Source of the DNA: a virus
Reading direction: 5' to 3' (one strand)
IMG/VR virus record: IMGVR_UViG_3300047550_005713
Coordinates: 1-43,015 of that record
Length of the DNA stretch: 43,015 nucleotides
Under the pieces are notes generated by a model. The model saw nothing but the letters and a program-made list of their open reading frames with translations. It searched no databases and was not told where the DNA came from. Positions 23,721 through 33,200 of this stretch are shown here, piece after piece. A program made the translations under genes and the position numbers. Every line of letters begins with the position of its first letter. The stretch's first letter is position 1.

Positions 23721-26700
23721 TTATATACAAGTTGTAGAATTATTACCCATAGTAACCGTAACATCTGCTCCATAAGCAATAGTGCTAGCGTTGTCAGTAA
23801 CCTTTAAACGCCAAACAGCTGACGTAGTATTACCTGTAGTAATGGCACAATCGAATGTAACACCGTTAACTGTAAAGTTTGTAGTAGCCGATGTACTCGC
23901 TGTCGGTTGTATAGTACTATCTCCACTAACTAATTCCCACAAATATGTGTAAGGACTGGTTCCTCCAGTTGCCGTGCCTGTGACAGAAACGGTGTTAGCA
24001 GGAACACACGTTGTTGTGCTCGTACAGAATCTAGAGACGGATGTATTATTCATAGATACACTCAAAGGAGCCGACACGGACGTAGAAGGAGTCAGACTTA
24101 TGGTTCTTGTTACGGTTATCGTAGGAGTGACGGTAATCGTTGGTGTAAGGCTTATTGTACTTGTTACGGTTATCGTAGGAGTCAGACTTATAGTTTTTGT
24201 TACAGTTATCGTAGGAGTGACGCTAATTGTGGGAGTAGCTGTTACACTTATTGTCCTAGTGGGAGTTTGACTTATTGTTGAAGTTACACTAATGGTCTGA
24301 GTCAGACTTATTGTTCTTGTTACGGTTATCGTAGGCGTTACAGTTATCGTTGGAGTCAGACTTATGGTTTTTGTTACTGTTATCGTAGGCGTTACAGTTA
24401 TTGTAGGTGTTACGCTTATAGTGGCAGTGTTAGTTATGCTTATGGTAGGAGTTACAGTTATAGTAGGAGTTACAGTTATAGTAGGAGTTATACTAATGGT
24501 AGGAGTCAAGCTTATTGTAGGGGTCTGACTTATTGTGGATGTAACGGTTATTGTAGGCGTTACAGTTATTGTAGGAGTCAAACTCTTTGTAGGAGTCAAG
24601 CTTATTGTAGGAGTCACACTTATAGTCGCAGTGTTAGTTATACTAATAGTTGGAGTGACAGTAATTGTAGGCGTTACGCTTATGGTAGGAGTCTGACTTA
24701 TTGTGGCTGTTACGCTGATCGTAGAAGTGACAGTGATTGTAGGCGTTACAGTTATCGTAGGTGTTACAGTAATTGTGGGAGTTAAACTTATAGTCGCTGT
24801 TTGACTTATCGTAGACGTAACACTAATAGTTGGAGTGTTGGTTATGCTAATTGTCGGAGTTACACTTATAGTAGGAGTCAAACTATTTGTAGGAGTCAAG
24901 CTTATGGTAGCAGTCTGACTTATTGTGGATGTGACGCTTATGGTAGGAGTCACGGTTATCGTAGGAGTCACACTAATGGTCGCAGTTCTACTTGGCGTAA
25001 CGCTTATAGTAGGAGTAACTGTGATAGTGGGAGTCAAACTAATAGTGGGAGTTAAGCTTATTGTAGGAGTCAAACTGATGGTAACGGTAACTGTTATGGT
25101 GGGAGTTACACTTATGCTCGATGTAACACTGATTGTAGGAGTAACTGTTATCGTAGGAGTTAAGCTTATAGTTGCAGTTCTGCTTGGTGTAACACTGATG
25201 GTTGGAGTCACTGTTATCGTAGGAGTTAAGCTAATGGTCGAAGTGATGCTTATGGTCGGAGTTACGCTAATGGTCGAGGTGACGCTTATGGTCGGAGTTA
25301 CGCTTATGGTATTAGTCGGAGTTACGCTTATTGTAGGTGTATTAGTTACGGTAATAGTTGGAGTTACACTTATTGTTGATGTAACACTTATTGTAGGCGT
25401 TAAGCTTATTGTCGGGGTTACACTTATTGTAGGTGTATTAGTTACCGTAATTGTCGGGGTTACACTAATTGTGCGAGTTACTGTTATTGTTGGAGTTACA
25501 CTGATCGTGGGAGTAACGCTAATCGTAGGAGTAACAGTAATCGTAGGTGTAACGCTTATCGTTGCCGTAGCAGTTTGACTTATAGTTGCGGTGACAGATA
25601 TCGTCCTCGTAGTTGTTACAGTAGGAGTTACGCTTATAGTTGGAGTTCTTGATATTGTAGCTGTTGTGCTGATAGATGGCGTTACTGTAGGCGTAGGAGG
25701 GGGTACGACTTTCAAATTCAATGCCACAAATGCTATATCATCGCTAGCAGCAGTGTATCCTATTGTAAAGTTAGATGTAGAGGAGGACGTTTGTCTATCT
25801 ACGCGCACCACTTCTTGTCCAAGGTCTGAGCTTTGAACGGTTGACATGCCAGATAGAGGTGCCAAGTCAGTGACGTTAGGTAATCCTGAGAACACTCCGC
25901 AGAACGCTAAGCAGTCATCTCCGCCTGTCGTTAGAGCTGCTTGTGGGTTAGCCCGATCTTCAGACAATGAAGCACTTGATTGCACTACAACATCAAAATT
26001 GTTAGTCGTATACACTGTAGTGGCTACAAACCAATAATCGTCGGTAGTGGCTGTACTAAAATCTACAGTTACAGATTGAGTACCTGTGGGAATCCCAGAT
26101 CCCAAAAACCAAACAGTTGTAAATGCTGGTTCTGTTGCAGTATCCCTAGCACCAGTAACAAAGGTCATGGATTGTCCACCGTAAGTGACTCCGACTATGT
26201 TATCAGTTGCATTCGTGTAGTTGATGGCGAATAGTAATACTCCATTGGGATTCGTTACTGGGGTGTGGTTAAATGAGAATGGGTCTGTGGTAGCTGTTCT
26301 AGTAGACTGCGTTGATGCATCAAATACGACTTGCGCAGTCGGAGGAGTAGTAGAGGGAGTAGTACTAATTGTAGCGGTTTGACTTATAGTAGGTGTGGCG
26401 GTTACGCTGATCGTAGGAGTTACGCTTATAGTCGGCGTTACGCTTATAGTCGGAGTTACGCTTATCGTAGGTGTAAATGTTATAGTTGGAGTTTCGCTTA
26501 TGGTAGGAGTTGGTGTGAGACTGACGGTTGCTGTTTCACTTATAGTCGGTGTTACCGATATTGTAGCAGTTTGGCTTATACTTGGAGTCTGGCTTATTGT
26601 GGAGGTAACCGTTATGGTCGGAGTTACACTTATTGTCGGTGTTGATGTAATGCTAATAGTAGGAGTTACGCTAATCGTCGAAGTAACGCTGATCGTAGGA

Positions 26701-28994
26701 GTTACGGTAATAGTAGGAGTCTGACTTATTGTTGGCGTTGATGTAACGCTGATAGTGGGAGTGACGCTAATTGTTGCAGTAACGCTGATCGTAGGAGTTA
26801 CACTAATAGTAGCGGTGTTAGTTACACTTATAGTAGGAGTTACGCTGATTGTCGATGTGACACTTATTGTTGGCGTAACGCTTATGGTAGGGGTTTGACT
26901 TATTGTAGCCGTTCTAGTAACACTGATAGTGGGTGTTACAGTAATTGTTGGAGTTTGACTTACAGTGGAAGTAACGCTTATGGTAGGAGTCTGACTTATC
27001 GTTGCAGTGTTTGTTATACTGATTGTAGGAGTAACACTAATTGTCGAGGTAACACTGATTGTGGGGGTAACACTAATCGTAGGAGTAACGCTAATAGTGG
27101 CAGTTGTAGTAACACTTATTGTAGGAGTAATGCTGATTGTAGGTGTTTGACTTATAGTAGAAGTTACACTAATGGTAGGAGTTACGCTTATAGTGGCAGT
27201 TCTAGTAACGCTTATGGTAGGAGTTGCGCTAATTGTGGGTGTTTGACTTATAGTAGAAGTGACACTTACGGTAGGAGTCTGACTTATTGTGGAGGTGTTC
27301 GTTATGCTAATTGTGGGAGTTACGCTTATTGTAAAGGTTACGCTAATCGTAGGAGTGACACTGATCGTGGGAGTTACGCTTATAGTGGCGGTTCTAGTCA
27401 GACTGATTGTCGGTGTAACACTTATTGTAGGAGTGACGCTGATTGTCGAAGTTACACTTATAGTTGGCGTTACACTTATTGTAGGAGTAGCAGTTTGACT
27501 TATAGTTGAGGTTACACTAATCGTAGGAGTCTGGCTTATCGTAGTGGTTACACTTATAGTAGCTGTAACACTAATGGTCGGAGTAGAGGTTACACTAGTG
27601 GTAGGAGTCACACTGATTGTCGAAGTTACGCTTATAGTAGGAGTGACGGTAATTGTTGGAGTCTGACTTATTGTGGCAGTTGCCGTTATACTGATTGTGG
27701 GAGTTGTACTGATTGTAGAAGTTACACTTATAGTTGGCGTAACACTTATTGTAGAAGTAACGCTTATTGTAGGAGTTGAAGTTTGACTTATAGTCGGAGT
27801 TACACTTATCGTAGAAGTTTGACTTACAGTAGGAGTTACACTTATTGTAGAAGTAACGCTTATGGTAGGAGTAGAAGTTACACTAATAGTTGGAGTCTGA
27901 CTTATGGTCGCGGTGACACTGATTGTAGATGTAACGGTGATGGTGGGCGTTTGACTTATTGTAGCCGTTCTAGTAACGCTTATTGTAGGAGTGACGCTGA
28001 TTGTCGAAGTTACACTAATGGTAGGCGTCTGACTTATAGTTGCAGTGACACTAGTGGTGGGAGTAACTGTAATTGTAGGAGTTGCTGTCAAGCTTATCGT
28101 TGGTGTAACGCTTATAGTTGCAGTGACACTAATGGTAGGAGTCCGACTTACGGTTGAAGTTACGCTGATTGTGGGAGTTACGCTTATTGTCGGAGTGGAT
28201 GTGATGCTTATAGTAGGAGTAATGCTTTGAGTTGGAGTTTGAGTAAGTCCAGGCGAACTTGTATTGCTTGGTGTAATGCTAATTGTGGGCGTAACGCTTA
28301 TTGTCGAAGTCACACTAATCGTAGGAGTCGCTGTAACGCTTATTGTAGCAGTTCTAGTTATACTGATAGTCGGAGTTTGACTTATTGTGGATGTAACAGT
28401 TATAGTTGGTGTTAAACTTATAGTCGCCGTTAAACTTGTCGTTTTAGTTACGGTGATAGTGGGAGTAAGGCTAATAGTCGAAGTTACGCTTATAGTCTTA
28501 GTTACAGTGATAGTAGGAGTAACGCTGATTGTCGGGGTCGCCGTTACACTTATGGTAGGAGTTGCTGTGACGCTTATTGTAGAAGTAACTGTGATAGTGG
28601 GCGTTACGCTGATTGTAGGAGTAGCTGTTACGCTTATTGTAGCTGTCTTTGTTATGCTTATCGTTGGAGTGACACTAATAGTGGATGTAACACTGATAGT
28701 AGGCGTAACGGTTATTGTAGGAGTAGATGTAAGACCAATAGTGGGAGTTCTACTTATAGTAACAGATACTGTTGGAGTCGGCGTAGGAGAGTTATTGGGT
28801 GTGTAATTGTACCATTCGCTGAAATAGTGGGGCGCAGTTTGGTTTAAACTACCGCTCTGTCCTCCCAACCAAAATAAGGATCCCTCTATGGGAACCAATC
28901 CACCCGCCAATAACGATACTGGAGCGTTGGGTATCCTACCCAGCTCCGTATTCATCATACTCATCGATATTGGACCTGAAGCGGGTATAGGCAT
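23721..28994 (-). CDS. Mucin-like giant fibre protein with Thr-Pro-Thr-Ile-Ser-Val repeats
   Basis: This 1757-residue protein has four parts. Residues 1-70 (PIPASGPISMSMMNTELGR, ending HYFSEWYNYTPNN) look like a phage tail-protein anchoring N-terminus. Residues about 70-880 and 1100-1640 are low-complexity tracts built from six-residue units T-x-T-I-S-V (x = P, S or A), sometimes lengthened to eight (TATPTISV), with almost no acidic residues and only scattered Arg/Lys. Residues about 885-1095 form an ordinary globular domain (QVVFDAS at its start, later GVTYGGQSM and GGDDCLAFCGVF). Residues about 1640-1757 are a PKD/Ig-like domain (SPYTYLWELVSGD, then WRLKVTDNAS) with four Cys. The Thr/Pro/Ser content is like mucin stalks that carry O-glycans. 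It lies two bases after the S74-domain gene and directly before two GT60-like genes. It is most likely a virion fibre or surface appendage. Confidence 0.75.
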   Translation of the reverse strand: MPIPASGPISMSMMNTELGRIPNAPVSLLAGGLVPIEGSLFWLGGQSGSLNQTAPHYFSEWYNYTPNNSPTPTPTVSVTISRTPTIGLTSTPTITVTPTISVTSTISVTPTISITKTATISVTATPTISVTPTITVTSTISVTATPTISVTATPTISVTPTITVTKTISVTSTISLTPTITVTKTTSLTATISLTPTITVTSTISQTPTISITRTATISVTATPTISVTSTISVTPTISITPSNTSSPGLTQTPTQSITPTISITSTPTISVTPTISVTSTVSRTPTISVTATISVTPTISLTATPTITVTPTTSVTATISQTPTISVTSTISVTPTISVTRTATISQTPTITVTSTISVTATISQTPTISVTSTPTISVTSTISVTPTVSQTSTISVTPTISQTSTPTISVTSTISVTPTISVTSTISTTPTISITATATISQTPTITVTPTISVTSTISVTPTTSVTSTPTISVTATISVTTTISQTPTISVTSTISQTATPTISVTPTISVTSTISVTPTISVTPTISLTRTATISVTPTISVTPTISVTFTISVTPTISITNTSTISQTPTVSVTSTISQTPTISATPTISVTRTATISVTPTISVTSTISQTPTISITPTISVTTTATISVTPTISVTPTISVTSTISVTPTISITNTATISQTPTISVTSTVSQTPTITVTPTISVTRTATISQTPTISVTPTISVTSTISVTPTISVTNTATISVTPTISVTATISVTPTISVTSTPTISQTPTITVTPTISVTSTISVTPTISITSTPTISVTPTITVTSTISQTPSISQTATISVTPTISETATVSLTPTPTISETPTITFTPTISVTPTISVTPTISVTPTISVTATPTISQTATISTTPSTTPPTAQVVFDASTQSTRTATTDPFSFNHTPVTNPNGVLLFAINYTNATDNIVGVTYGGQSMTFVTGARDTATEPAFTTVWFLGSGIPTGTQSVTVDFSTATTDDYWFVATTVYTTNNFDVVVQSSASLSEDRANPQAALTTGGDDCLAFCGVFSGLPNVTDLAPLSGMSTVQSSDLGQEVVRVDRQTSSSTSNFTIGYTAASDDIAFVALNLKVVPPPTPTVTPSISTTATISRTPTISVTPTVTTTRTISVTATISQTATATISVTPTITVTPTISVTPTISVTPTITVTRTISVTPTITVTNTPTISVTPTISLTPTISVTSTISVTPTITVTNTPTISVTPTNTISVTPTISVTSTISVTPTISITSTISLTPTITVTPTISVTPSRTATISLTPTITVTPTISVTSSISVTPTITVTVTISLTPTISLTPTISLTPTITVTPTISVTPSRTATISVTPTITVTPTISVTSTISQTATISLTPTNSLTPTISVTPTISITNTPTISVTSTISQTATISLTPTITVTPTITVTPTITVTSTISVTATISQTPTISVTPTITVTPTISITNTATISVTPTISLTPTKSLTPTITVTPTITVTSTISQTPTISLTPTISITPTITVTPTITVTPTISITNTATISVTPTITVTPTITVTKTISLTPTITVTPTITVTRTISLTQTISVTSTISQTPTRTISVTATPTISVTPTITVTKTISLTPTITVTSTISLTPTITVTPTITVTRTISLTPSTSVSAPLSVSMNNTSVSRFCTSTTTCVPANTVSVTGTATGGTSPYTYLWELVSGDSTIQPTASTSATTNFTVNGVTFDCAITTGNTTSAVWRLKVTDNASTIAYGADVTVTMGNNSTTCI
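24085..25705 (-). repeat. Second hexad repeat tract in the mucin-like gene
   Basis: Roughly 90 tandem 18-base units coding for T-x-T-I/K-S/T-V/L hexads, richer in TITVTPTISL-type variants than the first tract. Third codon positions vary strongly between copies while the encoded hexad stays recognisable. Confidence 0.85.
26340..28790 (-). repeat. First hexad repeat tract in the mucin-like gene
   Basis: Roughly 130 tandem 18-base units (with some 24-base units) coding for TPTISV, TSTISV, TATISV and relatives such as TATPTISV, SQTPTI and TRTATI. Synonymous codons are mixed from copy to copy. The pattern also creates long spurious frames on the plus strand. Confidence 0.88.
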
Positions 28995-28996
28995 GA

Positions 28997-29446
28997 TTAC
29001 TTCCCTTTCTTCAGTTCGTCTATCTCTTTCTTAAGGTCTTTTATCGCTTCTATTAGTAGTGCTACTATCTTATCGTACTTTACGGCTTTGTAACCGCTGT
29101 TCCTAGTCCTTACTAATTCTGGGACGACCTCCTCGATCTCTTGAGCTATCACTCCGACATCGTGACCCTGGTACCCGTGATTCACCGGATCGGGTATCCA
29201 ATCGAATTCAACACCGTTTATTTTTTGCACCTTTTCAAGCGCATTCTCTATGGGAGTTATGTTCGTTTTGAATCTTTTATCAGAGCTATTGAAAGCCACT
29301 ATATCGTTCGATGCGTCCAATCTGCCTATCGTGGCAGATGGTTGTATGTCCCCTATAGAAAGAGAGGAACTAACAGATAGGGATCCCGTTATTACGGAAT
29401 TGCTTCTTGCTATTATGCCATTCCTGGCTATGAATTCGTTTGCCAT
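28997..29446 (-). CDS. Short tail-fibre protein with S74 self-cleaving chaperone domain
   Basis: This 149-residue protein has a fibre-like beginning (MANEFIARNGIIARSNSVIT, then GSLSVSSSLS) and, from about residue 50, a complete peptidase S74/intramolecular chaperone domain (PF13884). SSDKRFKTNI holds the Ser55 and Lys60 pair in the five-residue spacing of the endosialidase chaperone (Ser911/Lys916). It is followed by ALEKVQKINGVEFDW, DVGVIAQEIEEVVPELV, GYKAVKYDKIVALLIEAIKD and a Lys-rich coiled coil. S74 domains trimerise the fibre and then cut themselves off. Here almost no fibre precedes the domain, so it may act on itself as a very short fibre or help neighbours fold in trans. It sits between the Gly-rich and mucin-like genes. 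Confidence 0.85.
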   Translation of the reverse strand: MANEFIARNGIIARSNSVITGSLSVSSSLSIGDIQPSATIGRLDASNDIVAFNSSDKRFKTNITPIENALEKVQKINGVEFDWIPDPVNHGYQGHDVGVIAQEIEEVVPELVRTRNSGYKAVKYDKIVALLIEAIKDLKKEIDELKKGK

Positions 29447-29489
29447 GCGTTTTTACTTTTTTCACTTTCCAAAAGTAAACAACCTTTTA

Positions 29490-30257
29490 TCAATACTCTT
29501 CGTCGTCTATCCAAGGAATAAATATCGGTTGGGTATCAAGTGTCGTATAATATATTTCTACGTAACCCTGTCTTCCAGCTCCTCCTCCTTTTGCACCGCC
29601 GGCGGATCTAGATCCTCCTCCGCCGCCACCTCCGTAAACAGCGAAAGAGGCTGAAGTAGACGCAGCGGCACCGCCGGCGGCGTTTGATGCACCCCTACCA
29701 CCGTTTCCTCCGAAGAGTATGCTACCAGAACCTTCCAAGCTACCAGTTCCACGCGTTCCGAATCCAAACGTTCCAGCGCCTCCACCTCCACCAGATCCGG
29801 TTGTAGCAGTAGAGCCTACGGATCCTGATCCTCCGTTAAAAGCGAATCCGTTGACACCTGCGCTGCCTGTCGAACACAACGTAGCCGCGCCTCCGGGCCC
29901 ACCTATACCAGTGGCTCCTCCACCTCCTCCATCACCGAAATCAGCTCTTACGAAGATGTTAGAATCTGCCGAAGAAGTAACATAGGAATATCCAGCGTTA
30001 CCTCCTGCGGTATCTGAAGCGGGACCCGCCGTTCCTGCAGCGCCTACAACTATGGATAGTGTTTGTCCAGGAAAAACATTTAACGCGCCGGAAACAAACG
30101 CTCCTCCGCCTCCACCTCCGGCTGTTCCGTTAGTGTTGGTTTTTCCCCCGCCTCCGCCTCCACCTGCCCAAGCTCTAACTTGAACGTAATCTACTCCAGA
30201 AGGTATTCTAAAGGACGATGTTCCAACGGTGCTAAACGATTGCGAAACTAAAGCCAT
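29490..30257 (-). CDS. Glycine-rich tail-fibre adhesin-like protein
   Basis: This 255-residue protein starts ALVSQSFSTVGTSSFRIPSG, then DYVQVRAWAGGGGGGG, with further Gly runs around residues 45-50, 110-120, 155-162, 180-200 and 205-230, and ends in IFIPWIDDEEY. The opening 'f..t...sf.iPsGv..v.v..wggGGgG' is typical of the Gly-rich domain used in phage fibre-tip and appendage proteins. Gly-rich modules of this kind form polyglycine II sandwiches in adhesins such as the Salmonella phage S16 gp38. Five bases separate it from the preceding 1470-residue fibre gene, fitting a fibre tip/adhesin that completes the fibre. The gene is locally GC-rich because of GGN codons. Receptor unknown. Confidence 0.68.
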   Translation of the reverse strand: MALVSQSFSTVGTSSFRIPSGVDYVQVRAWAGGGGGGGKTNTNGTAGGGGGGAFVSGALNVFPGQTLSIVVGAAGTAGPASDTAGGNAGYSYVTSSADSNIFVRADFGDGGGGGATGIGGPGGAATLCSTGSAGVNGFAFNGGSGSVGSTATTGSGGGGGAGTFGFGTRGTGSLEGSGSILFGGNGGRGASNAAGGAAASTSASFAVYGGGGGGGSRSAGGAKGGGAGRQGYVEIYYTTLDTQPIFIPWIDDEEY

Positions 30258-30261
30258 CTGA

Positions 30262-33200
30262 TTACCTCTTTATAAAGTCTACCTGTACAGAAACCTGTTG
30301 CTGAAGAGCGCCTGAGATTATGACCTCTAGCCCATCTCCTGCGGAATAAGTGGTGTTTTGAACAGTTCCACCCGAAGTCCAAATGTTGTTGTTGCTAACT
30401 GTCAAGTTAGTAGCTAAGTGTAGGGAAGCGCCGGAACCGCTTCGTCTTGCGTTTATTTGTGGGTTCGTACTACCGGATTTGAAAGCCCATATACCGACGA
30501 CTGTTGCGGGGAATGGTGCTCTCCACACGTGGTAAGATCCTGTTACGGTGAAAGTATTCGTTAGATCTGCTATCGTACAGCCTTTAGAGAACACTCCGTA
30601 ACCTCCGGAACCCGATACTATCAACGATCCGGTTATGGAAGCATCGCCGATGATGACCAGTTCCCTTTCAGAAGAAACTCCTGAACTTGTGATCATGAAG
30701 GATCCTGTGTACCTCGTGTTCCCTACGCCTCTAAGAATGTCTGTATTGCCAAAAGACGCAGATGCATAGATACTTCCAGTGATTTCCACCGTTCCTATCG
30801 CATCTATAACTGGTTTATTAAGCGATGAACCTGTAAAATAAAAAGTTCCTGATAAAGCCGCGTTACCCTTAACTTCTAAATCTATGTCGTGGGATCCGGA
30901 TATAAATAGAGTACCGCTGATCATAGCGTTTCCGTTCACGTCCAATGTGGCGTTCAATGAGGAAGACTTCTGTATACCGACTCTACTACCTGAAATAGTA
31001 ACGTCTGGTGTTCCTGTTGAGTTAGCGAATAAGTGTAGGGATTGGGAAGTCAACGAGGGTTGATAATAACCAGTGGAATTTCCTACGAATAGATCTCCTC
31101 CGGTGTTAAATACGTAAGCGTCGTTAGGTTTTCCAAAAGTATAGTTCGGATCAATTCCCGATCCGTTTATACCCATGTCTACGTAGTATTGGTTCTTATT
31201 TCCTTGATCGTTGTAAGCCGTAAAATCGGAAGACGCACTTATTCCTGTATTTGTATTTTGTACAAAAATTTCTACGTAAGTATTCGTGTTTCCTATCACC
31301 TCTATGCCTAAAGATCCGGAAGCTTGACTTCTGAACGATCCTGTCAAACCTAAACTTCCAGTTATCTGAGCTGATCCTGTGTAAGGGAATGACGCTGCGG
31401 TTGAAGCATTGAGAGCGTATGACGCCGTTATGGCGTGAGAAGAGGTGGTGGCGAAAGAGGAAGATCCAAGTAAACTACCAGTGATGCTAGAAGCGGATAC
31501 GAAGGACGCCGTAACTGAAATTACATTGAAACCATCGTTTCCTGATATCGATCCCGTCACTATCAAAGATCCTGATACGGATGAGGATCCTGTGACGTCC
31601 AAACTTCCTGTAATTCTTGCAGAGCCGCTGTAAGGGAAAGCAGCTCCAGCGCCTCCCGGTATATTTATAGTGGCAACTCCTCCTCCCGCATTTGTTGCTG
31701 TGACACCCTCACCAGTAAAGTTCAACGTTCCTACAGAGAACGCTGTTCCTCCTTCGTCTTGCACATTCACGTTAGAAGATCCTCCGATTACGTAACTCGC
31801 TGTTACGGCGTGGGAAGATGTTACCGAGTAAGAAGACGTGGTAGAGTATGAAGCACTTACAGAATACGATGAACTTATAGAATAAGAAGAAGTTGTGGAA
31901 TAAGAAGAGCTAACGGAATAAGACGATGTGGTAGCATAGGACGCTGAGGTTGGTTGTCCATTTACCCAGTTTCCTGAGCTATATATTAATGCCTCTCCGT
32001 TTACTGCTCCAGTTATAACTACATCTCCCAAATCGTTAAGATTTGTCACGGTTGCGCCTCCTCCTCCTGAAGAACCTGCGGTATTTCTAAACAAGCCTGC
32101 GTTTATTATTCTACTTGTATTTGTATCTTGTAGACTTGTCGCTGTACCTTCCATTATCACGTAACCTATGAAAGGAAGCGTGACTATAGATGTTTGAGAT
32201 TCAGAAAAGTCTTCAGTAGTTACACTGTTTAGCGCATTAGTTAGACTCGTATATTTATTCTGCCCGTAATAAACGTAAGTGACGCTGTTTACTACGCCTT
32301 GAAAAATTCTTTGTATAGTAAACTCTCCTGATCCTACGCTTTGTAGAGTTCCGCTTCCATCATCGTATTTTGTAGGATCCAAACCTCTAAAGGGCGCGCC
32401 TCCAGCTCCAACTGAAGCTTTGTATCCTCCTACCACAGCGGGATCTCTATATACACGCACAAAACTAGCTGTTGGAATAGCAGTAGAATCGTAAGTAGAA
32501 GGCGTTTCTGGATTTTGTGAATAGAACCCTCCGAATCTGTATGATTTTCCTGCCGCTATACTAGCGCTAAGGCTATTTTCTATAGGTGTTATATTGAATC
32601 CATTTACTTTCAATGGACCGAAAGCTCTCACAAATTCCGCAGACTGTTGAGTTTGACCATACGCGGTCACTCTAAGATCTCCGTAAGACGCTATGCTCTT
32701 TGTTGTTAAACTGAATATGGCGCCTAGAGGAAAGACCTCGTGGTATTGAGCGGTCGCGAAAGTAGTAGTTTGATATTGTAATTGACCAACAGAGTCTATG
32801 TAGAGATAGTGTATTTGAGATCCCGTTACTTGATCTTTAAAAGATTGCGTTATGGGTCCGAAATTAACTGTTGTAGGAACCGTTTCTCCCTTTGCGTTAG
32901 TAGCAGCGTTGTGATTTATCAATAAACCAACTCCAGGAGTTATTCTTACTTCTGTAGCGTTAGGTGGATCGTCCATTCCTGCGCTACCAGTGAAAGTTAC
33001 TATGCCTCCGTATATTATTCCAGTATCTACCGCTTGTTGTATCCAGTCTTGATTCCACAGATTTCCTGAATTCCTATAATATAAGTCTTTTTGTCCTGAA
33101 TACTGAGACGCTGATGTAAAGAAGTACGTTACATCTGCTTTGCTCCCGGCTAAATCAGGATCTGTAGTAGCGTGGAGAACTAGAGATCCGCTCAGCGATA

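Noticed and set aside
23974-28790. CRISPR-like array because of regular short repeats
   Set aside because: The period is 18 or 24 bases, the repeats vary at third positions and are fully inside one reading frame, with no spacer structure.
24801-28806. Long plus-strand frames (up to 217 codons) rich in Val/Ile/Gly or Tyr/Ser/Arg
   Set aside because: They are the reverse reading of the hexad repeats of the mucin-like gene, have repetitive nonsense composition and no start context.
29447-29489. Hairpin (TTTACTTT/AAAGTGAA) in the gap before the S74 gene as a terminator
   Set aside because: The stem is AT-rich with a mismatch and is followed by A-rich, not T-rich, sequence on the sense strand.
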